Part shown: positions 1 to 5,962 of the stretch, piece by piece
How the letters are laid out: each line of letters starts with the position of its first letter
How positions within the stretch are numbered: the first letter of the stretch is position 1
DNA from: Thermoplasmatota archaeon
GTDB taxonomy: Archaea > Thermoplasmatota > Thermoplasmata > GCA-020350865 > JAUVCJ01
NCBI GenBank assembly: GCA_030595765.1
Contig: JAUVCJ010000157.1
Coordinates: 1 to 5,962 of the forward strand
Direction of reading: 5' to 3'
Length of the DNA: 5,962 nt
Notes under the pieces: generated by a model
The model's input: the letters and a program-made list of their open reading frames with translations, nothing else
What the model was told of the DNA's origin: nothing
Database searches by the model: none
Made by a program: the position numbers and the translations under genes

Positions 1-2682
1 AGTGCCTTGCTTACACTGAATATCCTGAACGTTAACGACCCCCCCGAATTCTCCTCGAGTGGAACATTTATCGCAACCGAAGACACGCAGTTCGAGGCCA
101 CGATAACGGCCTTTGACCTGGATGGGGACGACATCACATTCACAGATGATTCTCCTCTCTTCGACATAGACCCCATCACAGGACTGGTCAGCCTCACACC
201 TACGGCTGATGACATAGGAACCAAACCATTTGTGATATGGATCGATGATGGGAATGTGGTCAGCCCAGTGAGTCGAACCTTCTACCTGGAGGTCAGGGAG
301 GTCAATGACCCCCCAACACTGATGCCCATTCAAGATTTTACCTGCACCCAGGACCTTATATGCGATCTATGGTTCGATGCTATTGACGAGGAAGGAAACA
401 CCCTTACTTTCAGCGACGACTCTCCCCTTTTCGAGCTGGACCCTGATCTTGGCACTGCCAGCTTTACACCAGGCAATCAGGATGTAGGACTTCATGCCAT
501 CCGTGTTTGGGTCAGCGACGGATCATCAACCTTTGGCCGTACATTCCCTCTGACCATCCTGAACGTCAATGACCCTCCATTCTTCGAGCTTCCAGAAAGG
601 GTCTCGGCCTGGGAAGGCTCGCAATTTAACTTCCAGATCACAGCATTAGACCCGGATCCATTGGATGTATTGACCTACTCCGATGATTCACCACTCTTCG
701 ACATTGACCCGGATACTGGGTTGATAAGCTTCCAGCCAGTTTATGCCGATATTAGAGAGCACTCCTTCACCATCACAGTAAGAGACCTTGCCGGCCTGGA
801 AGTTTCAAAGGATTCTCTTATCGAGGTCATGGCAGTTGAACACCCACCTGTGGCAGAGGCCACCTGGAGGATCGGGGGCAATGCAAACCTGGAACTCTCT
901 GTTCTGATGGCAGGGAGAGCTGGAAATACACTTACTGTAAGGCACATCCAGGCAGGACAGGTCATGAGCCAGAGAACACTATCCAAGGCAGACGAGACCT
1001 TTGCCATGACCAGCATAGAAATACCAGCCCCCTCAAATGGACTGGTGCAACTTGATTATGTGGATGGTTTTGGAGGCGTTAACCCCACCCTTCTGGTTGC
1101 AAGCAGCTCCAATGGACAGTCTGTAATTGCCTTTGGTTTTGATTCTTTCCTGGGTGATAAGCTACTATCTATGGATATATCAAGCATCCTGCCAGACCCT
1201 AACACCATAACCTTTGATGCAACTGAGTCCTGGGATGAGGATGATGACTTGGTTGAGTTTGTCTGGAGCTTCGGTGACGGAACCAGCGAGACCGGCGTTA
1301 CCCTCCAGCACACATATTCAAGCCCTGGCGACTATCTGGTCGAGCTGACGATCAAGGCTTCCAGTGGGGAGATCGCCACCAAAAGCTTCACAGTAACGAT
1401 AGAGAGAGGCCCGATATCTCTGGACGAGCTTATGGAGCAGGAGGAATTCCTGAGCTTCTTGGACATGTCTGGGTATAGCGCGGTCAAAGTACTATCAGCG
1501 GATCCCATAGCGGCACTTGACATGCCTCAGAGCATACTCATTGCAAACCTTGGCCAGGAAGCACTCTGGATCATCCCTCCTGGGCAAGATACCACCCTCC
1601 TGCTTGCCTCAGGGCATAGGTCAGTGGAGATACTTCGCATTGATGGTGACGAATCCAAGAAAATGCTGGTCGAGGGAACCGGAGGTGAAGTAGAGATGCT
1701 TCTTAGTGGAGATCTCGACCATATCATGCTCTCATCAAAGAGCTCATCGACCTACTCTACCCTGCTTGAGAGAATGGAAGGAGGAGAGCTGGGACGCTTC
1801 CAGATAAGAGACATCACGCTTGGCCCAGAAGAAGTACATCTTTGCACCATCAATGACTGGGAAAAATTGTACACAGATTCTCCAGCAATAATACTCCAGA
1901 TAGATGCGAATGCTGATGGCATATACGACAGCTTCTCCAAGCTAAGCAATGGAATGGATGGTACCGAGATAGAGTCCAGCCAGACACAGGTTGTGGACCC
2001 GATAACCGGGTCAATTAGCGAATATTCCTTATTATTTGTGATGTTCGGCTCCATAGTTGCTCTGGGTTTTGGTTCTCTGCTACTTACAGAAGTTGGCAAG
2101 TTGGCCCTTCTATCGCTACTGCTTCCGCTCTATTCCAAGCTAAGCCGCCAGGATGTGCTTGAGCAGGAGACCCGCGGCATGATACGTGGTTACGTGATAG
2201 CTAATCCCGGCGATCATTTCAACGCCATCAAAAGGGCGCTTGGGCTAAATAACGGCAATCTGGCTCATCATCTTTCGGTGCTGGAGCGTGAAGGGATCCT
2301 AAAGGCGCGAAAGGATGGGATGTACAAGCGCTACTATCCCTTTGAGATGCGGGTGCCTAACGGCAGAGGCCTGATGGTCACAGAGATACAGCACGACATC
2401 ATGAAGAAGGTTCAGGAGTCACCAGGCATCACCCAAAAAGAGGTGGCAAAGATGCTCAACATCACCTCGGCCACAGTAAACTACCACATAAACCTACTAA
2501 AGGATAGAGGCCTGGTAAGCACTGTCAGGGACGGCATCAGGATACACTATCACATTCCCGATTTTGCAGTCAACTGCCCAAGGTGCGGGGAAAAGATAGC
2601 AGTAGACCCTGTGAACCAGCCTAAGAACCTGTCCTGCCCAAGCTGCGGAATTAAAGGACGCATCGAGACCTGGGAAGCTTGA
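1..2682 (+). CDS. Membrane-anchored winged-helix regulator with cadherin/PKD-like ectodomain (5' partial)
   Basis: The frame is open from base 1, so the gene starts upstream; the TTG at 7-9 is an internal leucine in the middle of a repeat. Domains in order: the end of one repeat closing in NVNDPP (to 45); three complete cadherin/Ig-like repeats (46-849), each closing in a NDPP-type linker (HPP in the last); a beta-rich stretch without clear identity (850-1194); a PKD domain (about 1195-1407) with the diagnostic WSFGDG; an unrecognised extracellular region (about 1408-2019); a hydrophobic anchor (about 2023-2085) followed by a second apolar stretch ending in PLYSKL (to about 2145); two winged helices (about 2158-2360 and 2385-2565); and a CxxC...CxxC zinc ribbon (2575-2660). 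The PLYSKL, NPGDHFNAIKRALGL and YKRYYP motifs match what I know of membrane-bound archaeal regulators, common in Thermoplasmata. The inferred topology is adhesive or sensing domains outside and DNA-binding domains inside. Ligand and target genes are unknown. Confidence 0.85.
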   Translation, partial: SALLTLNILNVNDPPEFSSSGTFIATEDTQFEATITAFDLDGDDITFTDDSPLFDIDPITGLVSLTPTADDIGTKPFVIWIDDGNVVSPVSRTFYLEVREVNDPPTLMPIQDFTCTQDLICDLWFDAIDEEGNTLTFSDDSPLFELDPDLGTASFTPGNQDVGLHAIRVWVSDGSSTFGRTFPLTILNVNDPPFFELPERVSAWEGSQFNFQITALDPDPLDVLTYSDDSPLFDIDPDTGLISFQPVYADIREHSFTITVRDLAGLEVSKDSLIEVMAVEHPPVAEATWRIGGNANLELSVLMAGRAGNTLTVRHIQAGQVMSQRTLSKADETFAMTSIEIPAPSNGLVQLDYVDGFGGVNPTLLVASSSNGQSVIAFGFDSFLGDKLLSMDISSILPDPNTITFDATESWDEDDDLVEFVWSFGDGTSETGVTLQHTYSSPGDYLVELTIKASSGEIATKSFTVTIERGPISLDELMEQEEFLSFLDMSGYSAVKVLSADPIAALDMPQSILIANLGQEALWIIPPGQDTTLLLASGHRSVEILRIDGDESKKMLVEGTGGEVEMLLSGDLDHIMLSSKSSSTYSTLLERMEGGELGRFQIRDITLGPEEVHLCTINDWEKLYTDSPAIILQIDANADGIYDSFSKLSNGMDGTEIESSQTQVVDPITGSISEYSLLFVMFGSIVALGFGSLLLTEVGKLALLSLLLPLYSKLSRQDVLEQETRGMIRGYVIANPGDHFNAIKRALGLNNGNLAHHLSVLEREGILKARKDGMYKRYYPFEMRVPNGRGLMVTEIQHDIMKKVQESPGITQKEVAKMLNITSATVNYHINLLKDRGLVSTVRDGIRIHYHIPDFAVNCPRCGEKIAVDPVNQPKNLSCPSCGIKGRIETWEA
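46..849 (+). repeat. Three tandem cadherin/Ig-like protein repeats of 88-90 codons
   Basis: Three consecutive coding repeats lie at 46-315 (90 codons), 316-579 (88) and 580-849 (90). Each has the signature DDSPLF(D/E)(I/L)DP in its first half and ends in NDPP, or HPP in the third. The DNA encoding DDSPLF is similar but not identical between copies, differing mostly at third codon positions, so the repeats are old and kept by protein-level selection rather than recently copied. The acidic DxDxD-like and NDPP linker residues are typical of calcium-binding extracellular modules; calcium binding here is inferred. A fourth copy ends at 45 and continues out of the window. Confidence 0.8.
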
Positions 2683-2770
2683 ATCATAGAGTCTTCTCAT
2701 TGTTTTAGTCATCCAATCGCAAAGGGACAGTTTATTCATCAGAGCTAAATTGTTTAGGATTCGAGTAATT

Positions 2771-2780
2771 AGATTTTTAA
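2771..2780 (+). promoter_or_regulatory. Candidate archaeal TATA box for the nuclease gene pair
   Basis: The sequence AGATTTTTAA sits in the 146-base AT-rich gap between the regulator and the nuclease gene. A start about 25 bases downstream of its centre would fall near 2801, leaving a leader of roughly 28 bases that carries the GGAG at 2818-2821. The geometry is right for an archaeal promoter, but AT-rich matches are common by chance and TTTATTC at 2731-2737 is an alternative. Apart from this and a weak T-rich run (TTTT at 2702-2705) after the regulator's stop, the gap shows no structured element. Confidence 0.3.
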
Positions 2781-2828
2781 CCGAGAAAGCCATCTCTAGT
2801 TTGCTAGTATTGGAATCGGAGCCGAATT

Positions 2829-3752
2829 ATGACGATAGCGGAGATACGTGGAAAAATAAGCGGTTCAGGCCGTAATCTAACTGACCGAATGGAAGACCTT
2901 CTCACTTCCGATGTCTTTACTGCCTGTAAGTACCTCAAGCCTAATACTCTACTTCTACCATTTCTTAGTACATCCATAGACTTAGAAGGAAAATCATTAC
3001 AATTCCTTTCCGACCTTGATGTAGAGTCTGTTAAGTATCATTTCTGGCCAAGGCTCAAAAAAAGTGAGCCAGATGTTTTGATTTCTCTGAAACTTTCTTC
3101 AGGGAAATTCTATGTTCTATTGATTGAGGCGAAATACTTCAGCTCCAAGTCCAGCAGTGCTCTATCCGAGGACGAGATGTCTATAGCAGAAACGCCTAGA
3201 GACCAGTTGGCAAGAGAATACGAGGATCTTATGGAATCCTCTAATTACCTTGGTATCTCCAAATCTAATGTAATTGGGCATTATCTGATCTATATTACTG
3301 CACATAGAAGCTTTCAAACTGAAGCAATGAACGAATCGCTTAACGAGATTGCTTATTTCCACTCGTCCGGTATCAAGATAAATCTTTTATGGACAAGTTG
3401 GTATTCACTGATGCCAATTATTAATGAGCTTGTAAATGTCAATGATTGGGAACTGCCAATAATCCGGGATCTTGCCAATCTGCTTTCACGAAAACGTTTC
3501 ATTCGATTTTCAGGATTTTCCCTCTCTCCTCTTGAATTGATTATCGACGGCGAGTTGTATTCCCAGAACATTAGAGTTTCCGATATGTATTCCCAGAACA
3601 TTCCAGTTTCCAATATGCATTATGATTTTGCTCTATTACCTGAAAGCGATTTTACTTCTCTATTCCCATATAAATCGTCCAACAATACCAAAGGCTATAA
3701 TTGGGATGTTGATGAAGAATATTGTGACTCGAAGATATACAGTGGAGGTTGA
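2829..3752 (+). CDS. PD-(D/E)XK nuclease-like protein, first gene of a two-gene cassette
   Basis: This is a 307-residue soluble protein with no signal peptide or membrane segment. The N-terminal half carries a recognisable PD-(D/E)XK pattern: a possible helical Glu22, then Asp82 in EPDVLISL, a short hairpin, E100-A-K102 at the end of the strand LLIEAKY, and Gln126 in DQLAREYEDL. This order matches metal-dependent nucleases of the restriction-endonuclease-like superfamily, so cleavage of DNA is the expected activity; the substrate is unknown. The C-terminal third has no recognisable fold and contains an exact 10-residue tandem duplication (residues 244-263). The ATG is the first possible start after an in-frame TAG at 2805-2807, with GGAG at 2818-2821 seven bases upstream, so the start is secure. 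The next gene follows after 3 bases. Composition appears AT-rich compared with the flanking genes. A restriction, defence or mobile-element role is inference. Confidence 0.8.
   Translation: MTIAEIRGKISGSGRNLTDRMEDLLTSDVFTACKYLKPNTLLLPFLSTSIDLEGKSLQFLSDLDVESVKYHFWPRLKKSEPDVLISLKLSSGKFYVLLIEAKYFSSKSSSALSEDEMSIAETPRDQLAREYEDLMESSNYLGISKSNVIGHYLIYITAHRSFQTEAMNESLNEIAYFHSSGIKINLLWTSWYSLMPIINELVNVNDWELPIIRDLANLLSRKRFIRFSGFSLSPLELIIDGELYSQNIRVSDMYSQNIPVSNMHYDFALLPESDFTSLFPYKSSNNTKGYNWDVDEEYCDSKIYSGG
3557..3616 (+). repeat. 30-bp tandem duplication inside the nuclease gene
   Basis: Two adjacent 30-base copies, 3557-3586 and 3587-3616, match at 27 of 30 positions. Thirty is a multiple of three, so the frame is kept and the protein gains YSQNIRVSDM followed by YSQNIPVSNM. 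The three mismatches change two codons (Arg to Pro and Asp to Asn) and none is silent. The high similarity suggests a fairly recent slippage event in the C-terminal region, away from the predicted nuclease core. Confidence 0.9.
3744..3749 (+). promoter_or_regulatory. Strong Shine-Dalgarno sequence at the nuclease/partner junction
   Basis: GGAGGT lies within the last codons of the nuclease gene, six bases before the ATG at 3756. It is close to a full complement of the archaeal 16S rRNA 3' end. It settles the start of the downstream gene and argues that this gene is translated by its own initiation, with ribosomes terminating at the overlapping TGA (3750-3752) able to restart. It also argues against the two frames being one gene broken by a recent stop. 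Confidence 0.75.
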
Positions 3753-3755
3753 GGT

Positions 3756-4280
3756 ATGACTGAAGAATCTGGAAAAATAAAGACGACATTTAGCAATTTG
3801 TTGAAGATATATAATGAGACTGGAAGCTTATTGCAGGATGCTGAAGCAATTATGGAAAAAGCTGGTTATCGCTGTTTACATGGTAATTACACAGGTACCG
3901 AACAGTCCAAGAACATTAATAATCCCACCTGGTGGATCACACCTTATGCTTCACGGTACTATTCCTCCGATGATAATCCCTTTGTTGTGAAAGCAATTGG
4001 AGTTTTCTTTGTGGATATTCAATATAACCCAATCGATCCGATTATTATCTACGGCTCTTTTAACATGAAGAAAAATGAAAATGATGAACGATTGTATATT
4101 GAATATTTGTATTTGAAGCATGGGTGGTTTCCAAGAGATGTTTCTGACTTGGAGTCTGAATATGATCTTAATGAAAACTATAACTACCATTCTGGTAAAA
4201 TTGGTGCCATCCCCCTTGAAAAAGTCACAAACCAGGAAACATTAGAGGAACTCATCATTAAACGACTGCTTGCATTATGA
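3756..4280 (+). CDS. Unrecognised 174-residue protein coupled to the nuclease gene
   Basis: I do not recognise this family. The protein is soluble, acidic and unusually rich in Tyr and Asn. It opens with a probable helix (about 8-37, including LLQDAEAIMEKAGY), then an aromatic-rich segment (PTWWITPYASRYYS, 57-70), two beta-type strands (KAIGVFFVDIQY at 79-90 and PIIIYGSF at 95-102), a charged loop, another strand (LYIEYLYLKHGWF), and a C-terminal helix (about 159-173). No catalytic or metal motif stands out. It begins 3 bases after the nuclease stop, with a strong ribosome site, so the two are almost certainly one transcript. A partner, specificity subunit or immunity-like role is possible but unproven. 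Composition is clearly AT-rich (33 and 40% GC in two sampled lines). Its end lies 2 bases from the convergent radical-SAM gene. Confidence 0.75.
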   Translation: MTEESGKIKTTFSNLLKIYNETGSLLQDAEAIMEKAGYRCLHGNYTGTEQSKNINNPTWWITPYASRYYSSDDNPFVVKAIGVFFVDIQYNPIDPIIIYGSFNMKKNENDERLYIEYLYLKHGWFPRDVSDLESEYDLNENYNYHSGKIGAIPLEKVTNQETLEELIIKRLLAL

Positions 4281-4282
4281 TC

Positions 4283-5047
4283 TCAATTCCCCCAAAACCC
4301 CTCAAGACCCTCAGACGAGTAATCTACCTTGGGCTCAATTTCTAAAATTAGCCTGATAATCCCATCAAAATCAGCCTTTTTCAAGGGCAACCATTCTCCA
4401 TTCTCCCACAATCTCTTACCCTTGGTGTTTTCCATCGGGTATGCCCCAATCAAAGACATCTCTGTAAATCCAATCTTTTTGGCATATCTTACTGAATTCA
4501 ATGCTGATTCCTTTGGGTCATTAACAAAAGGTGGGCCTACTAGGAGATACACTCTAGAGGAGATGCCCATTCCATCAAGAATGCAATATGCGTTTTCAAC
4601 ATCTTCGAGAGTAAAACCTTTGTTCAGCTTCTTCAATATGGTGTCATCAGCAATTTCCAAACCTATAGCCACTGTTAGCTTTCCTTTGAATTCCCTGGTT
4701 AATGATTTCAACTTTTCTTTAGTGATGTGCTCTGGACGAGACTCAATGGTTATTCCTTTGATGTTTTCATCAGACAACCTTCTGATTATTGCTACCCGGG
4801 ATTCTGCTGAAATCTGTTCATCATCGAAAAACGAGCCACTGTTGTAGATTTCAATCTGTTCTTCATCATCATATGTGTCAAAATAGTGATCTAACTGCTT
4901 TAAGAATTCTCTAGTTGAAGGTTGAACACTAGTTAGGCAGTCTTTGGAAAATCCACAGAAAATACATTTATCCCAACTACAAGGAGGACTTTGCAATATA
5001 ATCGTTCCTGGCCACATCCGAATTGGCTTGTCATTAGTGATTTCCAT
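4283..5047 (-). CDS. Short RaSEA-like (COG1244-type) radical SAM protein
   Basis: This 254-residue protein starts at the ATG 5047-5045; the TTG one codon upstream is less likely. A weak GGCGGA ribosome site precedes it. It has the radical-SAM iron-sulfur cysteines C23, C28 and C31 in CSWDKCIFCGF, followed by the SAM-binding region YNSGSF (68-73), ESRPE (102-106), GLE (129-131), NKGF (142-145) and PPF (172-174). This order resembles RaSEA, which works with the tRNA transglycosylase paralogue ArcS to convert lysine-preQ0 at position 15 of tRNA to archaeosine. From memory, that family is some 80 or more residues longer and has a wider first cysteine gap. This copy is therefore either a shortened RaSEA or a paralogue with another substrate. 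The radical-SAM call is firm; archaeosine synthesis is tentative. It lies 46 bases downstream of hypD on the same strand, yet one sampled line is AT-rich (38% GC). Confidence 0.88.
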   Translation of the reverse strand: MEITNDKPIRMWPGTIILQSPPCSWDKCIFCGFSKDCLTSVQPSTREFLKQLDHYFDTYDDEEQIEIYNSGSFFDDEQISAESRVAIIRRLSDENIKGITIESRPEHITKEKLKSLTREFKGKLTVAIGLEIADDTILKKLNKGFTLEDVENAYCILDGMGISSRVYLLVGPPFVNDPKESALNSVRYAKKIGFTEMSLIGAYPMENTKGKRLWENGEWLPLKKADFDGIIRLILEIEPKVDYSSEGLEGFWGN

Positions 5048-5093
5048 CAAATGTTCCGCCTATAATTCCATCTCATTACCGTCTCAACGTCAT

Positions 5094-5962
5094 CTATCGC
5101 CCATACTTGTAAACAATGGCGCACGACCCCTCTGATGTTACCATGCATGGTCCAATCGGGCTTTTTGGTGTGCAGCCCTTGCCAAACAGTGAGCAATCCT
5201 CTGATCTCAGCACTCCGCGCAGAACCTCACCGCATTTGCATCCAGGCGGTTCTGGGAATTCCCGGCCTGCAAGCGGCGCCAAAATATCGGCGTGGACTAT
5301 CCTGGCATCCTTATGTGAGTAACGTGGCGAGATGGCCATGCCGGATCCTGGAATGACACCAAAACCGCGCCATGCGATGTCGGCAGGTTCGAATACGTCT
5401 GCCAGAGCCTCGACTGCCAGCTTATTGCCCTCCTTTCTGACAACTCTGGTATAGCCGTTCTCCAGCTCAGCTCTTCCCTCTTTTATCTGTCTTGCAAGCA
5501 TAAGGATGGCCATCAGCAGGTCAAGCGGCTCAAAGCCGGCAACTACCTGAGGTACGCCATGGCTACTGGATATGAACTCCAAAGGGTCAAGTCCAATGAT
5601 TGTACAGACATGCCCTGGCTCTATCAGACCCTGAAGCCTGACCTCGCCCATGTTGAGTATCGCAGCTAATGCAGGAGGTACATACCTGTGGGTGGAAAGC
5701 AGTGAAAAATTGTCTGGAGTATTGCTTCTGATAGCAGCAGCGCTTGAAGGGGCTGTGGTCTCGAATCCGATGCCCATGAACACAACCTGTTTTTCAGGGT
5801 TCTCCCTGGCAATTCCAATGGCATCCTGAACCGAGTACACCATCCGGACATCGCCGCCTCTGGCCTTTGCATCCAGAAGGGTACCGCTCTCGCCTGGCAC
5901 CCGCATGATGTCCCCGAATGCAGTAACCGTGACACCTGAGTTGGCAAGCAATGCTACCTCCT
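5094..5962 (-). CDS. hypD: Hydrogenase maturation protein HypD (N-terminus beyond window)
   Basis: HypD, with HypC, holds the iron atom while its CN and CO ligands are attached during assembly of the [NiFe]-hydrogenase active site. About 288 residues are visible and the frame remains open to the window edge, so the TTG at 5951 is not the start; by comparison with the usual length of about 350-370 residues, some 60-80 N-terminal residues are missing, including the CGTH-type cysteine motif. Family motifs in order are FGDIMRVPGE, GFETTAPS, STHRYVPPA, EPGHVCTIIG, AGFEPLD, WRGFGVIPGSG, and the cysteine-rich end CKCGEVLRG...EDCSLFGKGCTP...GPCM...EGSC, which supplies the ligands of the structural [4Fe-4S] cluster. 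The gene ends in TAG (complement of 5094-5096). It appears intact and GC-rich (63% in one sampled line). Other hyp genes probably lie upstream, outside the window. Confidence 0.96.
   Translation of the reverse strand, partial: EVALLANSGVTVTAFGDIMRVPGESGTLLDAKARGGDVRMVYSVQDAIGIARENPEKQVVFMGIGFETTAPSSAAAIRSNTPDNFSLLSTHRYVPPALAAILNMGEVRLQGLIEPGHVCTIIGLDPLEFISSSHGVPQVVAGFEPLDLLMAILMLARQIKEGRAELENGYTRVVRKEGNKLAVEALADVFEPADIAWRGFGVIPGSGMAISPRYSHKDARIVHADILAPLAGREFPEPPGCKCGEVLRGVLRSEDCSLFGKGCTPKSPIGPCMVTSEGSCAIVYKYGR

Noticed and set aside
7..9. TTG as start of the regulator
   Set aside because: The frame continues to base 1 and the codon falls inside a conserved repeat strand ending in NVNDPP, so the true start is upstream.
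46..849. A CRISPR array suggested by the periodic repeats
   Set aside because: The period is about 264-270 bases, the units are coding throughout and they diverge at third codon positions; they are protein repeats.
741..2099. Several minus-strand open frames of 63-115 codons opposite the regulator
   Set aside because: All are antisense to the repeat-rich and PKD coding region and read as low-complexity Ser/Pro/Leu sequence; no ribosome sites were seen.
3750..3752. TGA as a selenocysteine codon joining the two cassette genes
   Set aside because: No SECIS-like hairpin was noticed nearby, and the strong ribosome site directly before the next ATG explains the layout better.
4329..4847. A 172-codon open frame on the + strand opposite the radical-SAM gene
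   Set aside because: It is wholly antisense to a gene with clear family motifs and its translation shows no domain; it is a shadow frame.
2829..5047. A DNA 7-deazaguanine modification and restriction system (nuclease plus RaSEA-like enzyme)
   Set aside because: The radical-SAM gene is on the opposite strand and no DpdA-like transglycosylase or preQ0 gene is present, so nothing but proximity supports it.
5061..5067. TATA-like sequence (GAATTATA on the - strand) before the radical-SAM gene
   Set aside because: It lies only about 14 bases from the ATG, so a start site about 25 bases downstream would fall inside the gene.
5666..5947. A 93-codon open frame on the - strand inside hypD
   Set aside because: It overlaps the conserved hypD frame with no recognisable protein features.
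5949..5951. TTG as start of hypD
   Set aside because: The frame continues to the window edge, and the N-terminal HypD region with its conserved cysteine is still missing at this point.

Overview
The window looks archaeal, most likely from a Thermoplasmatota or Methanomassiliicoccales-type euryarchaeon. Three things point there: a giant membrane-anchored regulator ending in two winged-helix domains of a kind abundant in that group, a radical-SAM protein resembling the archaeosine enzyme RaSEA, and a hydrogenase-maturation hypD. The taxonomic call is inference from protein style; there is no rRNA or other marker in the window.

Layout. (1) Bases 1-2682, + strand: the 3' part of a large gene encoding an exported, repeat-rich protein with cadherin/Ig-like repeats and a PKD domain, a membrane anchor, two cytoplasmic winged helices and a C-terminal zinc ribbon. 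Its start lies upstream of the window. (2) Bases 2683-2828: a short AT-rich intergenic stretch with a candidate archaeal promoter. (3) Bases 2829-4280, + strand: a tight two-gene cassette. The first gene encodes a PD-(D/E)XK nuclease-like protein and the second an unrecognised 174-residue protein. They are in the same reading frame, separated only by TGA GGT, and a strong Shine-Dalgarno sequence spans the junction. (4) Bases 4283-5047, - strand: a short RaSEA-like radical-SAM protein, convergent with the cassette with a 2-base gap. (5) Bases 5094-5962, - strand: hypD, cut by the window end.

Base composition divides the window. The flanking regulator and hypD are moderately GC-rich (55-63% in hand-counted 60-base samples), while the samples counted between about 3.8 and 4.7 kb are clearly AT-richer (33-40%). 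The simplest reading is that the nuclease pair, and perhaps the radical-SAM gene, are accessory DNA set between resident genes. The nuclease plus unknown-partner pair is the best candidate here for an undescribed system, possibly defence-related, but that function is inferred only from the nuclease fold, gene coupling and composition. No integrase, transposase, CRISPR array, rRNA or tRNA gene was seen.
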